Assembly (NCBI RefSeq): GCF_026712185.1
Contig: NZ_JAPPUX010000004.1
Coordinates: 1-64,000, forward strand
Length of the DNA stretch: 64,000 nt
Source of the DNA: Nocardioides pini
Lineage (GTDB): Bacteria > Actinomycetota > Actinomycetes > Propionibacteriales > Nocardioidaceae
Direction: 5' to 3'
Position 1 is the first letter of the stretch. Each line of letters begins with the position of its first letter. This document shows, one piece after another, positions 1 to 9,500 of this stretch. A program made the translations under genes and the position numbers. Below the pieces are notes generated by a model. That model was not told the DNA's origin. It made no database searches and worked only from the letters and a program-made list of their open reading frames with translations.

Positions 1-122
1 GACCGCGCCGCCGCGCTTGCTCCATGGATCGAGCACTACAACACTTGCCGACGCCACAGCTCACTCGGAGGCAAAGCTCCAGTCAGCCGTCTGTGACCAA
101 CGTGGTGGCTGGGTACACCTAG
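1..122 (+). pseudogene. IS481-type transposase, C-terminal remnant (cut by window edge)
   Basis: Reading frame 1 gives the C-terminal end of an IS481/IS3-type DDE transposase: WIEHYNTCRRHSSLGG followed by KAPVSRL, then TGA at 94-96. This matches the family's HYN-RPHSxLGGxPPxSRL tail. After the stop, the next frame reads TNVVAGYT and ends in TAG at 120-122, which is the usual last stretch of this family. An extra TG at about 94-95 therefore seems to have shifted the frame and removed the final residues. The 5' part lies outside the window, so it cannot be told whether the rest is intact. The tail runs up to the stop codon of the convergent sortase gene. Confidence 0.8.
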
Positions 123-610
123 GACCGCCCGAGCTTGCGGGCGAAGACCACGGTGCGCCGGGAGTAGTCGTCGGCCTTGCAGCCGACGAGCACGATCCGG
201 GCGGGTCCGGCGACGGAGTAGAGCGACCCCATGCGCCGCGAGGCCGGCCAGTACTCCCGACGGGTGACCTCGAACCGGCAGCCCGCCACCTCGACGACGT
301 CGCCGCGACGCAGCGACCCCCACCGGTCGGCCACGCCGTTGCCGGCGCGCCAGGCGTGACCGGCGTAGACGGTGCTGCCCGTGGGGTCGCACGGCGGGTC
401 GCCCTTCGACCACGTGTAGACGGCGCCGCGGAGCCGGTTGCCCACGGCCAGCGTGTCGTTGCGGGCGGGCACCTCGATGATCGCCGCGTCGGTGCCCGTG
501 CGGGCGATCGTGAGCCGGTCAGGGGCGGCGTGCGCCGCACCCTGACCGGCCACCACGGTCACGCCGAGCACCAGCGTGGCGACGATCCCGGCGGCCCGGG
601 AGCGGCTCAT
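119..610 (-). CDS. small sortase-family protein (class E/F-like)
   Basis: A 163-residue secreted protein. Residues 1-29 form a signal peptide (MSRSRAAG, a hydrophobic stretch, then AHA-AP). The rest looks like a compact sortase: His85 in VYAGHAW, Cys144 in VLVGC, and Arg151/Arg152 in the strand before VVFARK, in the order expected of the His-Cys-Arg triad. The Cys-Arg loop is short, as in class E/F enzymes. The start overlaps the stop of the upstream proline-rich protein gene as ATGA, so the two are translationally coupled and the neighbour is the obvious candidate substrate or partner. The fold assignment rests on motifs only, and transpeptidase activity is inferred. Confidence 0.6.
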   Translation of the reverse strand: MSRSRAAGIVATLVLGVTVVAGQGAAHAAPDRLTIARTGTDAAIIEVPARNDTLAVGNRLRGAVYTWSKGDPPCDPTGSTVYAGHAWRAGNGVADRWGSLRRGDVVEVAGCRFEVTRREYWPASRRMGSLYSVAGPARIVLVGCKADDYSRRTVVFARKLGRS

Positions 611-1650
611 CGCTGCCCGGTGCTGGGAGCGACCTCCGGAGCCTGGGCGCACGGGCGGGTGCGGAACGTCATCCGCCACTGCCGCTTGCCCTCGAGCCGG
701 TAGGAGGCGTCCGTGGCATGGGCCCGCACGGTGATGCGCGCGGCGCCCGCCTTGAGCCACACCCCCTGGCGCAGGACCTTGCCCTTCGACGTGTAGACGA
801 CTCCCGAGCGCTTGACGACCTTGTAGACGTCGCCGCGGGTGCCGCACTTGTCGATCTTGCGGGCACGGGCCGACACCACGCGCGCCTCGGCGGGCAGCAC
901 CTCGGGCGGGGCGAGGACGGGCGGGGTGGCCACCGGCGGCTCGACCGGCGGGACCGGCGGGACCGGAGGCGCCGGCGGGACGACCGGCGGGGTCGGGCAC
1001 GGCTCGTTGCTGTCGGTGGGCGCCGGGTAGGTCGTGCTCGTCGCGCCGTTCGGGAACTGGGTGCCCGACGTGGTCGTGACGGTGACGCTCCCGTCAGCGT
1101 TGGTGGTCGACGTCCAGGGGCCCGACGGGACCTGGCCGTAGTGGGCGTTGCCCGGACCGCAGTCGTCGACGACCGGGATCGTCGGCGGCTGCACGGTCTT
1201 CACGACGCAGTCGTCGGTGAACGACGCCTTCGCAATGGTGCCGTAGCTGGTGTTGGTGTTGCCGTTGTCCCACCTCGCGTCGAGCCTCAGGGTGACGTCC
1301 GCCGTCGGCTTGGTGGTGATCGTCTCCCCGAACGTCCGGACCTGTCGCGACGTGAGCCTGGAGCCCACGGGGACGGCGGCGCGGTTGGACGCCCTGATCG
1401 TCTCGGAAACGGTCTCGCTGTTCTCGACCCGCCAGGTGACCGACCAGCCCCCGCCCGTCTTGCAGACGACGCTGGCGTTGATCGTGTTGTGGTGGGCGCT
1501 GGCCGCCCCGGCGACGCCGACGACGGCGAAGCCCACGGCCAGCACGAGGGTGACGACCCTCGAGATCCCACGGTTGACCGGTAGGCGACGAACCCCCTGT
1601 CCGGCCGCTCCCCCAGCGGTCCGGTGCCGTCGCTCACGTGTTGAAGACAT
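607..1650 (-). CDS. secreted proline-rich surface protein
   Basis: A 347-residue exported protein. The hydrophobic segment VVTLVLAVGFAVVGVAGAA and the cut-like site ASA-HH follow a basic N-terminus. Residues of about 50-165 form a Thr/Ser-rich beta-type domain with cysteines, a linker rich in PP and VPP follows at about 215-250, and the last 90 residues are a basic domain with two cysteines (CGTRGDVYKV ... RPC). The final residues include APSTG, which resembles a sorting motif, but no hydrophobic segment or basic tail follows. The ATG at 1650 is supported by GGGGG about 9 bases upstream. The gene overlaps the sortase start by 4 bases. No family name can be given. Confidence 0.6.
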   Translation of the reverse strand: MSSTRERRHRTAGGAAGQGVRRLPVNRGISRVVTLVLAVGFAVVGVAGAASAHHNTINASVVCKTGGGWSVTWRVENSETVSETIRASNRAAVPVGSRLTSRQVRTFGETITTKPTADVTLRLDARWDNGNTNTSYGTIAKASFTDDCVVKTVQPPTIPVVDDCGPGNAHYGQVPSGPWTSTTNADGSVTVTTTSGTQFPNGATSTTYPAPTDSNEPCPTPPVVPPAPPVPPVPPVEPPVATPPVLAPPEVLPAEARVVSARARKIDKCGTRGDVYKVVKRSGVVYTSKGKVLRQGVWLKAGAARITVRAHATDASYRLEGKRQWRMTFRTRPCAQAPEVAPSTGQR

Positions 1651-1761
1651 GCAGAACTACCCCCTGCTCCCGCGGGGGTGACCCGATGCCTCCCCCTGCG
1701 GAGCATTCAACGTGGGATCGCGTGCACGGACGCGGCACGTTGTCTCAAGATGGTCTCCAGA

Positions 1762-1783
1762 CTTGTCGGATTCCCCTGACAAG
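1762..1783 (-). terminator. possible hairpin downstream of ctaB
   Basis: CTTGTC (1762-1767) and GACAAG (1778-1783) form a 6-bp stem with a 10-base loop, 15 bases beyond the ctaB stop codon. There is no U-tract. The stem is weak for so G+C-rich a genome, so this may be a weak terminator or only part of the 147-base gap (1651-1797), which otherwise shows the ribosome binding site of the gene ending at 607 and nothing else recognisable. Confidence 0.3.
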
Positions 1784-1797
1784 ACCTGAAGGATGCG

Positions 1798-2766
1798 CTA
1801 CCGACCCAGGAGGGGATCGAGTGCTACCGCGACGAAGAGCAGCGAGAGGTAGAGGTTGGAGGCGTGGAAGAGCCGCATCGGGTTGATGTCGGACAGGGCC
1901 TCGGAGGCCTTGGCGCGCTGCCACATCCGGTGGGCCTCGACCAGGAAGACCGCGCCCAGGACCGCGGCCGCGACCGGGTAGACCAGGCTCGTCCGGGCGA
2001 CCGGCCACAGCAGGAGCGAGGTCGCGACCATCACCCAGCTGTAGACGACGACCTGGCGTCCCACCTCACGGGCGGGCTTGACGACCGGCAGCATCGGCAC
2101 GTCGACGTTCGCGTAGTCCTCGCGGTAGCGCAGCGCGAGCGCCCACGTGTGCGGGGGCGTCCAGAAGAAGACCACGAGGAAGAGCACCACCGGCGTCCAG
2201 GCCAGCGAGCCGGTCACGGCCGTCCAGCCGATCAGCGCCGGGAAGCAGCCCGCGATCCCGCCCCACACGATGTTCTGCGTGGTCCGACGTTTGAGCAGCA
2301 TCGTGTAGACGAAGACGTAGAAGGCGATCGCGGTCACCGACAGGAGCGCGGACAGGGCGTTCACGCCGAGGTAGAGCACGACCGTCGACAAGATGCCGAG
2401 CACGAACCCGAAGACCAGCGCTGCGCGGGGCGACACGATGTGGCGCGGCAGCGCCCGCCGGCGGGTCCGTCGCATCTGCTCGTCGATGTCGCGGTCGTAG
2501 ACGCAGTTGAAGACCGACGCCGAGCCGGCCGAGAACGTGCCGCCGAGGACGGTCCACACGACCAGGTCGAGGTCGGGCACGCCGCGGGCGGCGTAGAACA
2601 TCACCGGGACGGTCGTCAGCAGGAGCAGCTCGATCACGCGCGGCTTGGTCAGCCCGACGTAGGCGGCGACCACGTCGCGCCACGTCTTCGCGGCCTCCGC
2701 CGCGGCACCCGGGTCACCGGTCGACGGCCGGGCGGACGCGGCAGCGTTCGGGCCGACGTGGGACAC
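1798..2766 (-). CDS. ctaB: protoheme IX farnesyltransferase (heme O synthase)
   Basis: A UbiA-superfamily membrane prenyltransferase that adds farnesyl to heme B to give heme O for cytochrome oxidase. The first Asp-rich motif is [12 protein letters not shown], and a second conserved loop has [23 protein letters not shown] near the N-terminus is typical of CtaB. About nine membrane segments follow each other through the 322 residues, a normal length. The GTG at 2766 (VSHVGPNAA) has GAGG about 9 bases upstream and removes an implausible N-terminal extension found in the longer reading frame. Divergence from the tkt operon is a common actinobacterial arrangement. Confidence 0.92.
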   Translation of the reverse strand: MSHVGPNAAASARPSTGDPGAAAEAAKTWRDVVAAYVGLTKPRVIELLLLTTVPVMFYAARGVPDLDLVVWTVLGGTFSAGSASVFNCVYDRDIDEQMRRTRRRALPRHIVSPRAALVFGFVLGILSTVVLYLGVNALSALLSVTAIAFYVFVYTMLLKRRTTQNIVWGGIAGCFPALIGWTAVTGSLAWTPVVLFLVVFFWTPPHTWALALRYREDYANVDVPMLPVVKPAREVGRQVVVYSWVMVATSLLLWPVARTSLVYPVAAAVLGAVFLVEAHRMWQRAKASEALSDINPMRLFHASNLYLSLLFVAVALDPLLGR

Positions 2767-2971
2767 GGTGGAGAACCTCGGGAGGACGTGGGCGGATGGG
2801 ACGCGGACAGCGGGGAACCGAAGGATGAACGGCCAGCTGTTCCGGCGTCCGGGACGACCCTCGGGCACGGTCGAGTCTACTCGGCCACGACGATAGGGTC
2901 GCAGTCGAGGCCACCCCTGCTGGGCTGTGATCCTGACTGCACCCGGTTGCACTCCACCGAGAGGAACTGCG
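2767..2971. promoter_or_regulatory. divergent promoter region ctaB / tkt
   Basis: The 205-base gap holds a -10-like TAGGGT at 2894-2899 for tkt, giving a leader of about 65 bases. TAGACT is read on the minus strand at 2879-2874 for ctaB, giving a leader of about 100 bases. The -35 matches are poor (TCGAGT for tkt). The tkt start is set by GAGAGG at 2959-2964, 7 bases before a TTG codon. The start sites are predictions. Confidence 0.4.
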
Positions 2972-5119
2972 TTGACCAAGAAGTCCGCCCTGCCCGCCAC
3001 CCTCGAGTGGGACGACATCGACCGCCGGGCCGTCGACACCGCCCGGGTCCTGGCGATGGACGCGGTCCAGAAGGTCGGCAACGGCCACCCCGGCACGGCC
3101 ATGAGCCTCGCGCCGGCGGCGTACCTGCTGTTCCAGAAGGTCATGCGGCACAACCCCGCCGACCCGCACTGGACCGGCCGCGACCGGTTCGTGCTGTCGT
3201 GCGGCCACAGCTCGATCACCCTCTACACCCAGCTGTTCCTCGGCGGGTGGGGCCTCGAGATCGAGGACCTGCGGTCCCTGCGCACCTGGGGCAGCAAGAC
3301 GCCGGGCCACCCCGAGTACGGGCACACCGCGGGCGTCGAGACGACCACCGGCCCGCTCGGCCAGGGCGTCGCCAACGCCGTGGGCATGGCGATGGCGGCC
3401 CGCCGTGAGCGCGGGTTGCTCGACCCCGACACCGCCGAGGACGACTCGCCGTTCACCCACCACGTCTACGCGCTCTGCTCCGACGGCGACCTGCAGGAGG
3501 GCGTCAGCGCCGAGGCCTCGTCCATCGCGGGCACGCAGCAGCTCGGCAACCTCACCCTGATCTACGACGCCAACCAGATCTCGATCGAGGGCGACACCGA
3601 CGTCGCGTTCACCGAGGACGTCGGCGCGCGCTACGAGGCCTACGGCTGGCACGTCCAGCACGTCGACTGGACCAACGACGGCACGGACTACGTCGAGGAC
3701 GTGCCCGAGCTCTACGCCGCCGTCCGCGCCGCCGACGAGGTCAAGGACCGCCCCAGCCTCATCGTCCTGCACACGGTCATCGCCTGGCCGGCGCCCAACG
3801 CGCAGGGCACCGGCAAGTCGCACGGCTCGGCCCTCGGCGAGGAGGAGGTGGCCGCCACCAAGGAGGTCCTCGGCTTCGACCCCGAGCAGCACTTCGAGGT
3901 GCCGACCGACGTGATCGAGCGCACCCGCTCCCTCGTCGCCCGCGGCAAGGAGCAGCAGGCGGCGTGGCAGGAGCGCTTCGAGGCGTGGCGGAGCGCCGCG
4001 TCCGAGGCCACCGTCCAGACCTTCGAGCGCATGCAGACCCGCGCGCTCCCCGTCGGGCTCGCGGACGTGCTCCCGACCTTCGACGCCGACCCCAAGGGCG
4101 TCGCGACCCGCAAGGCGTCCGGCGCGGTGATCAACGCGGTGGCCGGCGTGATGCCCGAGCTGTGGGGCGGCTCGGCCGACCTCGCCGAGTCCAACAACAC
4201 GACCATCGAGGACGCGTCGTCCTTCATCCCCGAGAGCCGCTCGACCGACCAGTGGACCGGTGACCCGCTCGCGGGTCGCGTGCTGCACTTCGGCATCCGC
4301 GAGCACGGCATGGGCGGCATCCTCAACGGCATCGCGCTCCACGGCGGCACGCGGGTCTTCGGCGGCACCTTCCTGACCTTCAGCGACTACATGCGCGGCT
4401 CGGTCCGGCTGGCGGCGCTGATGGGCCTGCCCGTCACCTACGTCTGGACCCACGACTCGATCGGCCTGGGCGAGGACGGCCCGACGCACCAGCCGATCGA
4501 GCACCTCGCCGCCCTGCGCGCCATCCCCGGCCTCGACGTCGTACGCCCCGCGGACGCCAACGAGACCGCTGCCGCGTGGCACGCCGTGCTCCAGCGCACC
4601 GACCACCCGGCAGGGATCGCGCTGACCCGCCAGAACGTCCCCGTCTTCCCCCGCGGCGTGGACGCCGAGACGGGTGAGCACTGGAGCGACACGTCCAACG
4701 TGCACCGCGGCGGCTACGTCCTCATCGACGCGCCGACGATCGACGACCGTGGCGGCGACCCCGACGTGATCCTCATGGGCACCGGCTCCGAGGTGCAGGT
4801 GGCGGTCGCCGCCCGTGAGCTCCTCGCCGCCGACGGTATCCGCGCCCGCGTGGTGTCGCTCCCCTGCCTCGAGTGGTTCGACGAGCAGGAGGAGGCCTAC
4901 CGCGAGACCGTCCTGCCGCCCACCGTCAAGGCACGCGTCTCGGTCGAGGCCGGCGTGAAGCAGGGGTGGCGGGACTACGTCGGCGACCACGGCCGCATCG
5001 TCTCGATCGACCACTACGGCGCCTCGGCGGACTTCGCGCGCATCTACGAGGAGTTCGACATCACCGGCACCGCGGTGGCCAACGCCGCCCGCGACAGCCT
5101 GCGCACCCTCTCCGACTGA
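2972..5119 (+). CDS. tkt: transketolase
   Basis: Thiamine-diphosphate enzyme that moves two-carbon units between pentose, tetrose and triose phosphates in the cytoplasm. The TPP/Mg motif SDGDLQEG ... [10 protein letters not shown] lies in the N-terminal domain. [13 protein letters not shown] near residue 40 is the substrate-phosphate entry region, and FGIREHGMG ... [14 protein letters not shown] marks the pyrimidine-binding domain. The length is 715 residues, normal for bacterial Tkt. A TTG start at 2972 is chosen because GAGAGG lies 7 bases upstream; an in-frame GTG at 2927 has no such support. First gene of the pentose-phosphate operon. Confidence 0.95.
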   Translation: MTKKSALPATLEWDDIDRRAVDTARVLAMDAVQKVGNGHPGTAMSLAPAAYLLFQKVMRHNPADPHWTGRDRFVLSCGHSSITLYTQLFLGGWGLEIEDLRSLRTWGSKTPGHPEYGHTAGVETTTGPLGQGVANAVGMAMAARRERGLLDPDTAEDDSPFTHHVYALCSDGDLQEGVSAEASSIAGTQQLGNLTLIYDANQISIEGDTDVAFTEDVGARYEAYGWHVQHVDWTNDGTDYVEDVPELYAAVRAADEVKDRPSLIVLHTVIAWPAPNAQGTGKSHGSALGEEEVAATKEVLGFDPEQHFEVPTDVIERTRSLVARGKEQQAAWQERFEAWRSAASEATVQTFERMQTRALPVGLADVLPTFDADPKGVATRKASGAVINAVAGVMPELWGGSADLAESNNTTIEDASSFIPESRSTDQWTGDPLAGRVLHFGIREHGMGGILNGIALHGGTRVFGGTFLTFSDYMRGSVRLAALMGLPVTYVWTHDSIGLGEDGPTHQPIEHLAALRAIPGLDVVRPADANETAAAWHAVLQRTDHPAGIALTRQNVPVFPRGVDAETGEHWSDTSNVHRGGYVLIDAPTIDDRGGDPDVILMGTGSEVQVAVAARELLAADGIRARVVSLPCLEWFDEQEEAYRETVLPPTVKARVSVEAGVKQGWRDYVGDHGRIVSIDHYGASADFARIYEEFDITGTAVANAARDSLRTLSD

Positions 5120-5147
5120 CTTCCCACCGCACATCAGGAGGCACCAC

Positions 5148-6260
5148 ATGAACGACCGTCTCAAGGCCCTGGCCGACGCCGGGGTGTCCATCTGGCTCGA
5201 CGACCTCTCCCGCGAGCGGCTGGAGACCGGCAACCTCGCCGACCTGGTCAAGAACAGCCACGTCGTGGGCGTCACGTCGAACCCCGCCATCTTCCAGACC
5301 GCCCTCGCCGACGGCGAGCGCTACGACCCGCAGGTGCGCGAGCTCGCGGCCGCGGGTGCCGACGTCGACAAGGCGACCCAGGTCATCACCACCGACGACG
5401 TCCGTGACGCGTGCGACGTGATGCGCCCGGCCTTCGACGCGACCGACGGGGTCGACGGCCGCGTGTCGATCGAGGTCTCCCCCGGCTTCGCCCACGACAC
5501 CGAGCAGACGGTGGCGGAGGCCGCCGAGCTCTGGCGGATCGTCGACCGGCCGAACCTCCTCATCAAGATCCCCGGCACGGAGGAGGGCTGGCCGGCCATC
5601 ACCGAGACGATCGCCGCGGGCATCTCCGTCAACGTGACGCTGATCTTCGGCCTCGAGCAGTACCGCAACGTCATGGAGGCCTACGTCTCCGGTCTCGAGC
5701 AGGCCGCCGGCAACGGCCACGACCTCGCCGACATCCACTCGGTGGCGTCCTTCTTCGTCTCGCGCGTCGACACCGAGATCGACAAGCGGCTGGAGGCCAT
5801 GACCGACGGGCCCGGCACCGACCCCGGCCTGCGCGGCAAGGCCGGCGTCGCCAACGCACGGCTCGCCTTCCAGATGTACGAGGACTTCTTCAGCGGCGAG
5901 CGCTGGGCGGCGCTCGAGGCCAAGGGCGCGCGCAAGCAGCGCCCGCTGTGGGCCTCGACCGGCGTCAAGAACCCCGACTACGACGACACGATGTACGTCG
6001 TCGACCTCGTCGTGGAGGACACCGTCAACACGATGCCCGAGAAGACCCTCGAGGCCGTCGCCGACCACGGCGAGGTCCGCGGCGACCGCGTCCGTCCGTT
6101 CTACGACGACGCCGCCGCGCACATGAAGGCCCTCGCGGCCGCCGGCATCGACTACGACGACGTGATCGAGGTGCTCATCAAGGAGGGCGTCGACAAGTTC
6201 GTCGTCGCCTGGGACGAGCTGCAGGCGACGCTCGCCACGTCCCTCGAGGCCGCTCGCTGA
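5148..6260 (+). CDS. tal: transaldolase
   Basis: Transfers dihydroxyacetone units between sedoheptulose-7-phosphate and glyceraldehyde-3-phosphate. The Schiff-base lysine is Lys140 in NLLIKIPGT, and VTSNPAIFQ (43-50) is the other conserved transaldolase signature. At 370 residues it belongs to the longer actinobacterial subfamily with a C-terminal extension. AGGAGG precedes the ATG. Its stop codon shares one base with the pgi start (TGATG), so the two should be translated together. Confidence 0.95.
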   Translation: MNDRLKALADAGVSIWLDDLSRERLETGNLADLVKNSHVVGVTSNPAIFQTALADGERYDPQVRELAAAGADVDKATQVITTDDVRDACDVMRPAFDATDGVDGRVSIEVSPGFAHDTEQTVAEAAELWRIVDRPNLLIKIPGTEEGWPAITETIAAGISVNVTLIFGLEQYRNVMEAYVSGLEQAAGNGHDLADIHSVASFFVSRVDTEIDKRLEAMTDGPGTDPGLRGKAGVANARLAFQMYEDFFSGERWAALEAKGARKQRPLWASTGVKNPDYDDTMYVVDLVVEDTVNTMPEKTLEAVADHGEVRGDRVRPFYDDAAAHMKALAAAGIDYDDVIEVLIKEGVDKFVVAWDELQATLATSLEAAR

Positions 6261-7915
6261 TGGGTGTCGACCCCACCACGACGAAGGCGTGGGCGCGGCT
6301 CACGGAGCTCGCGGCGTCGTACGAGCCCGACCTCCGCTCCGCGCTCACCCCCGAGTGGGTCGACCGCCAGACACTGGTCGCGGCCGACCTCCACGTCGAC
6401 CTGTCGAAGAACCTCCTCGACGCCGACGTGGAGGCGGCGCTGCTCTCGCTCGCCGACGAGGTCGACGTGGCCGGGCGGCGCGACGCCATGCTGGCGGGCG
6501 AGCACATCAACGTCACCGAGGACCGCGCGGTGCTCCACACCGCGCTGCGGCTGCCGGCCGATGCGTCGCTGCGCGTCGACGGCCAGGACGTCGTGGCCGA
6601 CGTGCACGAGGTCCTCGACCGGGTGTACGCCTTCGCGGAGCGCGTGCGGTCGGGCGAGTGGACCGGCGTCACGGGCAAGCGGATCGCGACGGTCGTCAAC
6701 ATCGGCATCGGCGGGTCCGACCTCGGTCCCGTGATGGCCTACGAGGCGCTCGAGCCCTACCGCCAGGACGGGCTGACCTGCCGGTTCATCAGCAACATCG
6801 ACCCGACCGACGCCGGCCAGGCACTCTCGGACCTCGACCCGGAGACGACGCTGTTCATCGTCTCCAGCAAGACCTTCGGCACCCTCGAGACCCTCACCAA
6901 CGCCCGCCTCTGCCGGGCCTGGCTCCTCGAGCGGCTGCCGGCGGGCACCGACGACGCCGGGGCGGTCGCCCGGCACTTCGTCGCGGTGTCCACGGCGCTC
7001 GGCAAGGTCGCCGACTTCGGGATCGACACCGACAACGCCTTCGGCTTCTGGGACTGGGTCGGAGGGCGCTACTCGATGGACTCCGCGATCGGGCTGTCGC
7101 TCGTCGTCGCCGTCGGCCCGGAGCGCTTCGCCGAGCTGCTCGCCGGCTTCCACGCGATGGACGAGCACTTCCGCACCGCGCCGCCGGACTCCAACGTCCC
7201 GCTGCGGATGGGGCTGCTCAACGTCTGGTACACCAACTTCCTCGGTGCCCACACCCACGCCGTGCTCCCGTACGCGCAGCTGCTCCACCGCTTCCCCGCC
7301 TACCTCCAGCAGCTGACGATGGAGTCCAACGGCAAGAGCGTGCGGTGGGACGGCACGGCCGTGGGCTACGACACCGGCGAGGTGTTCTGGGGGGAGCCCG
7401 GCACCAACGGCCAGCACGCCTTCTACCAGCTCATCCACCAGGGCACCCGGTTGGTGCCGGCGGACTTCATCGCCTTCGCGCGACCGGCGTACGACCTCGT
7501 CGACCGCACCGACGACGGCGAGACCGACGTCCACGAGCTGCTGCTCGCCAACTTCCTCGCCCAGACCAAGGCCCTCGCCCTCGGCAGGACCGCCGACGAA
7601 GTGCGCGAGGAGGGCGTCGCCGAGGAGCTGGTGCCGGCGCGGACCTTCCCGGGCAACCGGCCGACGACGTCGATCATGGCGCCGGCGCTCACGCCGTCGG
7701 TGCTCGGCCAGCTGGTCGCCCTCTACGAGCACATCACGTTCGTCCAGGGCGCCGTGTGGGGCATCGACAGCTTCGACCAGTGGGGCGTCGAGCTCGGCAA
7801 GCAGCTCGCGCAGGAGCTGCGACCGGCGATCTCGGGTGACGCGTCGGTGGCCGCCGAGCAGGACCCCTCCACGCAGTCGCTGATCCGCTACTACCAGGAG
7901 AATCGAGGCCGATGA
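6260..7915 (+). CDS. pgi: glucose-6-phosphate isomerase
   Basis: Interconverts glucose-6-phosphate and fructose-6-phosphate, joining glycolysis to the pentose-phosphate genes around it. Seen: [50 protein letters not shown] and [13 protein letters not shown] with its catalytic His, all in the family order. The start ATG at 6260 reuses the last base of the tal stop. The resulting 551 residues match bacterial Pgi. Pgi is not part of the classic corynebacterial tkt-tal-zwf-opcA-pgl operon, so its presence here is a variation. The 3' end overlaps a 22-codon ORF. Confidence 0.95.
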   Translation: MGVDPTTTKAWARLTELAASYEPDLRSALTPEWVDRQTLVAADLHVDLSKNLLDADVEAALLSLADEVDVAGRRDAMLAGEHINVTEDRAVLHTALRLPADASLRVDGQDVVADVHEVLDRVYAFAERVRSGEWTGVTGKRIATVVNIGIGGSDLGPVMAYEALEPYRQDGLTCRFISNIDPTDAGQALSDLDPETTLFIVSSKTFGTLETLTNARLCRAWLLERLPAGTDDAGAVARHFVAVSTALGKVADFGIDTDNAFGFWDWVGGRYSMDSAIGLSLVVAVGPERFAELLAGFHAMDEHFRTAPPDSNVPLRMGLLNVWYTNFLGAHTHAVLPYAQLLHRFPAYLQQLTMESNGKSVRWDGTAVGYDTGEVFWGEPGTNGQHAFYQLIHQGTRLVPADFIAFARPAYDLVDRTDDGETDVHELLLANFLAQTKALALGRTADEVREEGVAEELVPARTFPGNRPTTSIMAPALTPSVLGQLVALYEHITFVQGAVWGIDSFDQWGVELGKQLAQELRPAISGDASVAAEQDPSTQSLIRYYQENRGR

Positions 7916-7980
7916 GCACCCCACGACGTCCCTCTCCCCCGCGCTGCTCCTCCGAACGACGACTCGGGGACCCGGCATGA
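7912..7980 (+). CDS. 22-codon bridging ORF between pgi and zwf
   Basis: ATGA at 7912-7915 starts this ORF on the pgi stop, and ATGA at 7977-7980 ends it on the zwf start. It fills the 61-base gap exactly in the third frame and encodes [20 protein letters not shown] then PA. It has no homology that I recognise and is rich in Pro, Arg and Ser. Its most likely role, if translated, is to carry ribosomes from pgi to zwf by termination-reinitiation. It could also be chance, because zwf has GGGGA about 8 bases before its own ATG. Confidence 0.4.
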   Translation: MSTPRRPSPPRCSSERRLGDPA

Positions 7981-9500
7981 CCCACGTCAACCCACTGCGC
8001 GACCCGCAGGACCGCCGGCTCCCCCGGATCGCCGGCCCGTGCGGCATGGTGCTCTTCGGCGTGACGGGCGACCTCTCGCGCAAGAAGATCATGCCCGCGA
8101 TCTACGACCTCGCGAACCGCGGCCTGCTGCCGCCGGGCTTCAGCCTCGTCGGGTTCGCGCGGCGCGACTGGGCCGACCAGGACTTCGCGCAGATCGTCCA
8201 CGACGCGGTCAAGGAGCACGCCCGCACGCCGTTCCGCGAGGAGGTGTGGAACCAGCTGTCCGAGGGCTTCCGCTTCGTCTCCGGCGACTTCGACGACGAC
8301 GCGGCCTTCGACCACCTGCGCCGCACCGTCGAGGAGCTCGACGAGCTGCGCGGCACCGGCGGCAACATGGCGTTCTACCTCGCGATCCCGCCGGCGTTCT
8401 TCGGCACCGTCGTGGGCCAGCTCGAGGAGCACGGGCTCGCCCACCCCGGGCCCGACCAGTGGCGACGCGTGGTCGTGGAGAAGCCGTTCGGGCACGACCT
8501 TGAGTCGGCGCGCGAGCTCAACCGCATCCTCGACGGCGTCTTCCCGTCCGGGTCGGTCTTCCGGATCGACCACTACCTCGGCAAGGAGACGGTCCAGAAC
8601 ATCCTGGCGATGCGGTTCGCCAACAACATGTTCGAGCCGATCTGGAACGCCAACTACGTCGACCACGTGCAGATCACGATGGCCGAGGACATCGGCATCG
8701 GCGGCCGCGCCGGCTACTACGACGGCATCGGCGCCGCGCGCGACGTCATCCAGAACCACCTCCTCCAGCTGATGGCGCTCGTCGCGATGGAGGAGCCCAT
8801 CGCCTTCGACGCCAGGAGCCTGCGCATCGAGAAGCAGAAGGTGCTCAAGTCGGCGACCCTCCCGGCACGCCTCGACCTCACCACGGCGCGCGGCCAGTAC
8901 ACCGCCGGGTGGGCCGGCGGTGAGAAGGTCCAGGGCTTCCTGGACGAGGAGGGCATCAAGAAGACCTCCACCACCGAGACCTTCGCGGCGATCACCGTCA
9001 ACGTCGAGACCCGGCGCTGGGCCGGGGTGCCGTTCTACCTCCGCACGGGCAAGCGGCTCGGCCGGCGCGTCACCGAGGTCGCCATCGTCTTCAAGCGGGC
9101 ACCGCACCTGCCGTTCGCCGAGACCGCGACGGAGGACCTGAACCAGAACGCGCTCGTCATCCGCGTGCAGCCCGACGAGGGCATGACGATGCGCTTCGGG
9201 GCCAAGGTGCCCGGCACCGCGATGGAGATCCGCGACGTCAACATGGACTTCGCCTACGGCGGTTCGTTCACCGAGGCCAGCGCCGAGGCGTACGAACGGC
9301 TCATCCTCGACGTCCTGCTCGGCGACCCGCCGCTGTTCCCGCGTCACGAGGAGGTCGAGCTCTCGTGGCAGATCCTGGACCCCGTGATCGAGTTCTGGGC
9401 GAAGAAGGGCAAGCCGGAGCCGTACGACTCGGGCACCTGGGGTCCGGAGTCCGCCGACAAGATGCTCGCGCGCGACGGGCGCACCTGGAGGAGGCCGTAG
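7977..9500 (+). CDS. zwf: glucose-6-phosphate 1-dehydrogenase
   Basis: First oxidative step of the pentose-phosphate pathway, making NADPH and 6-phosphogluconolactone. The Rossmann fingerprint GVTGDLSRKK is at 28-37, the substrate/catalytic motif RIDHYLGKE at 196-204, and the EKPFGHDL loop at about 168-175. The length of 507 residues is typical. The ATG at 7977 is chosen for GVTGDL placement and its ATGA junction with the preceding small ORF. opcA follows directly with no spacer, its Shine-Dalgarno (GGAGGAGG) lying inside the zwf end. Confidence 0.95.
   Translation: MTHVNPLRDPQDRRLPRIAGPCGMVLFGVTGDLSRKKIMPAIYDLANRGLLPPGFSLVGFARRDWADQDFAQIVHDAVKEHARTPFREEVWNQLSEGFRFVSGDFDDDAAFDHLRRTVEELDELRGTGGNMAFYLAIPPAFFGTVVGQLEEHGLAHPGPDQWRRVVVEKPFGHDLESARELNRILDGVFPSGSVFRIDHYLGKETVQNILAMRFANNMFEPIWNANYVDHVQITMAEDIGIGGRAGYYDGIGAARDVIQNHLLQLMALVAMEEPIAFDARSLRIEKQKVLKSATLPARLDLTTARGQYTAGWAGGEKVQGFLDEEGIKKTSTTETFAAITVNVETRRWAGVPFYLRTGKRLGRRVTEVAIVFKRAPHLPFAETATEDLNQNALVIRVQPDEGMTMRFGAKVPGTAMEIRDVNMDFAYGGSFTEASAEAYERLILDVLLGDPPLFPRHEEVELSWQILDPVIEFWAKKGKPEPYDSGTWGPESADKMLARDGRTWRRP

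Noticed and set aside
607..1650. LPxTG-anchored substrate
   Set aside because: The APSTG end lacks the hydrophobic segment and basic tail, so it is reported as a finding but not called as a sorting signal.
2714..5290. 858-codon reading frame on the minus strand opposite tkt
   Set aside because: It runs antisense through transketolase and has the Val/Asp/Arg-rich composition expected of a G+C-rich shadow frame; no domain recognised.
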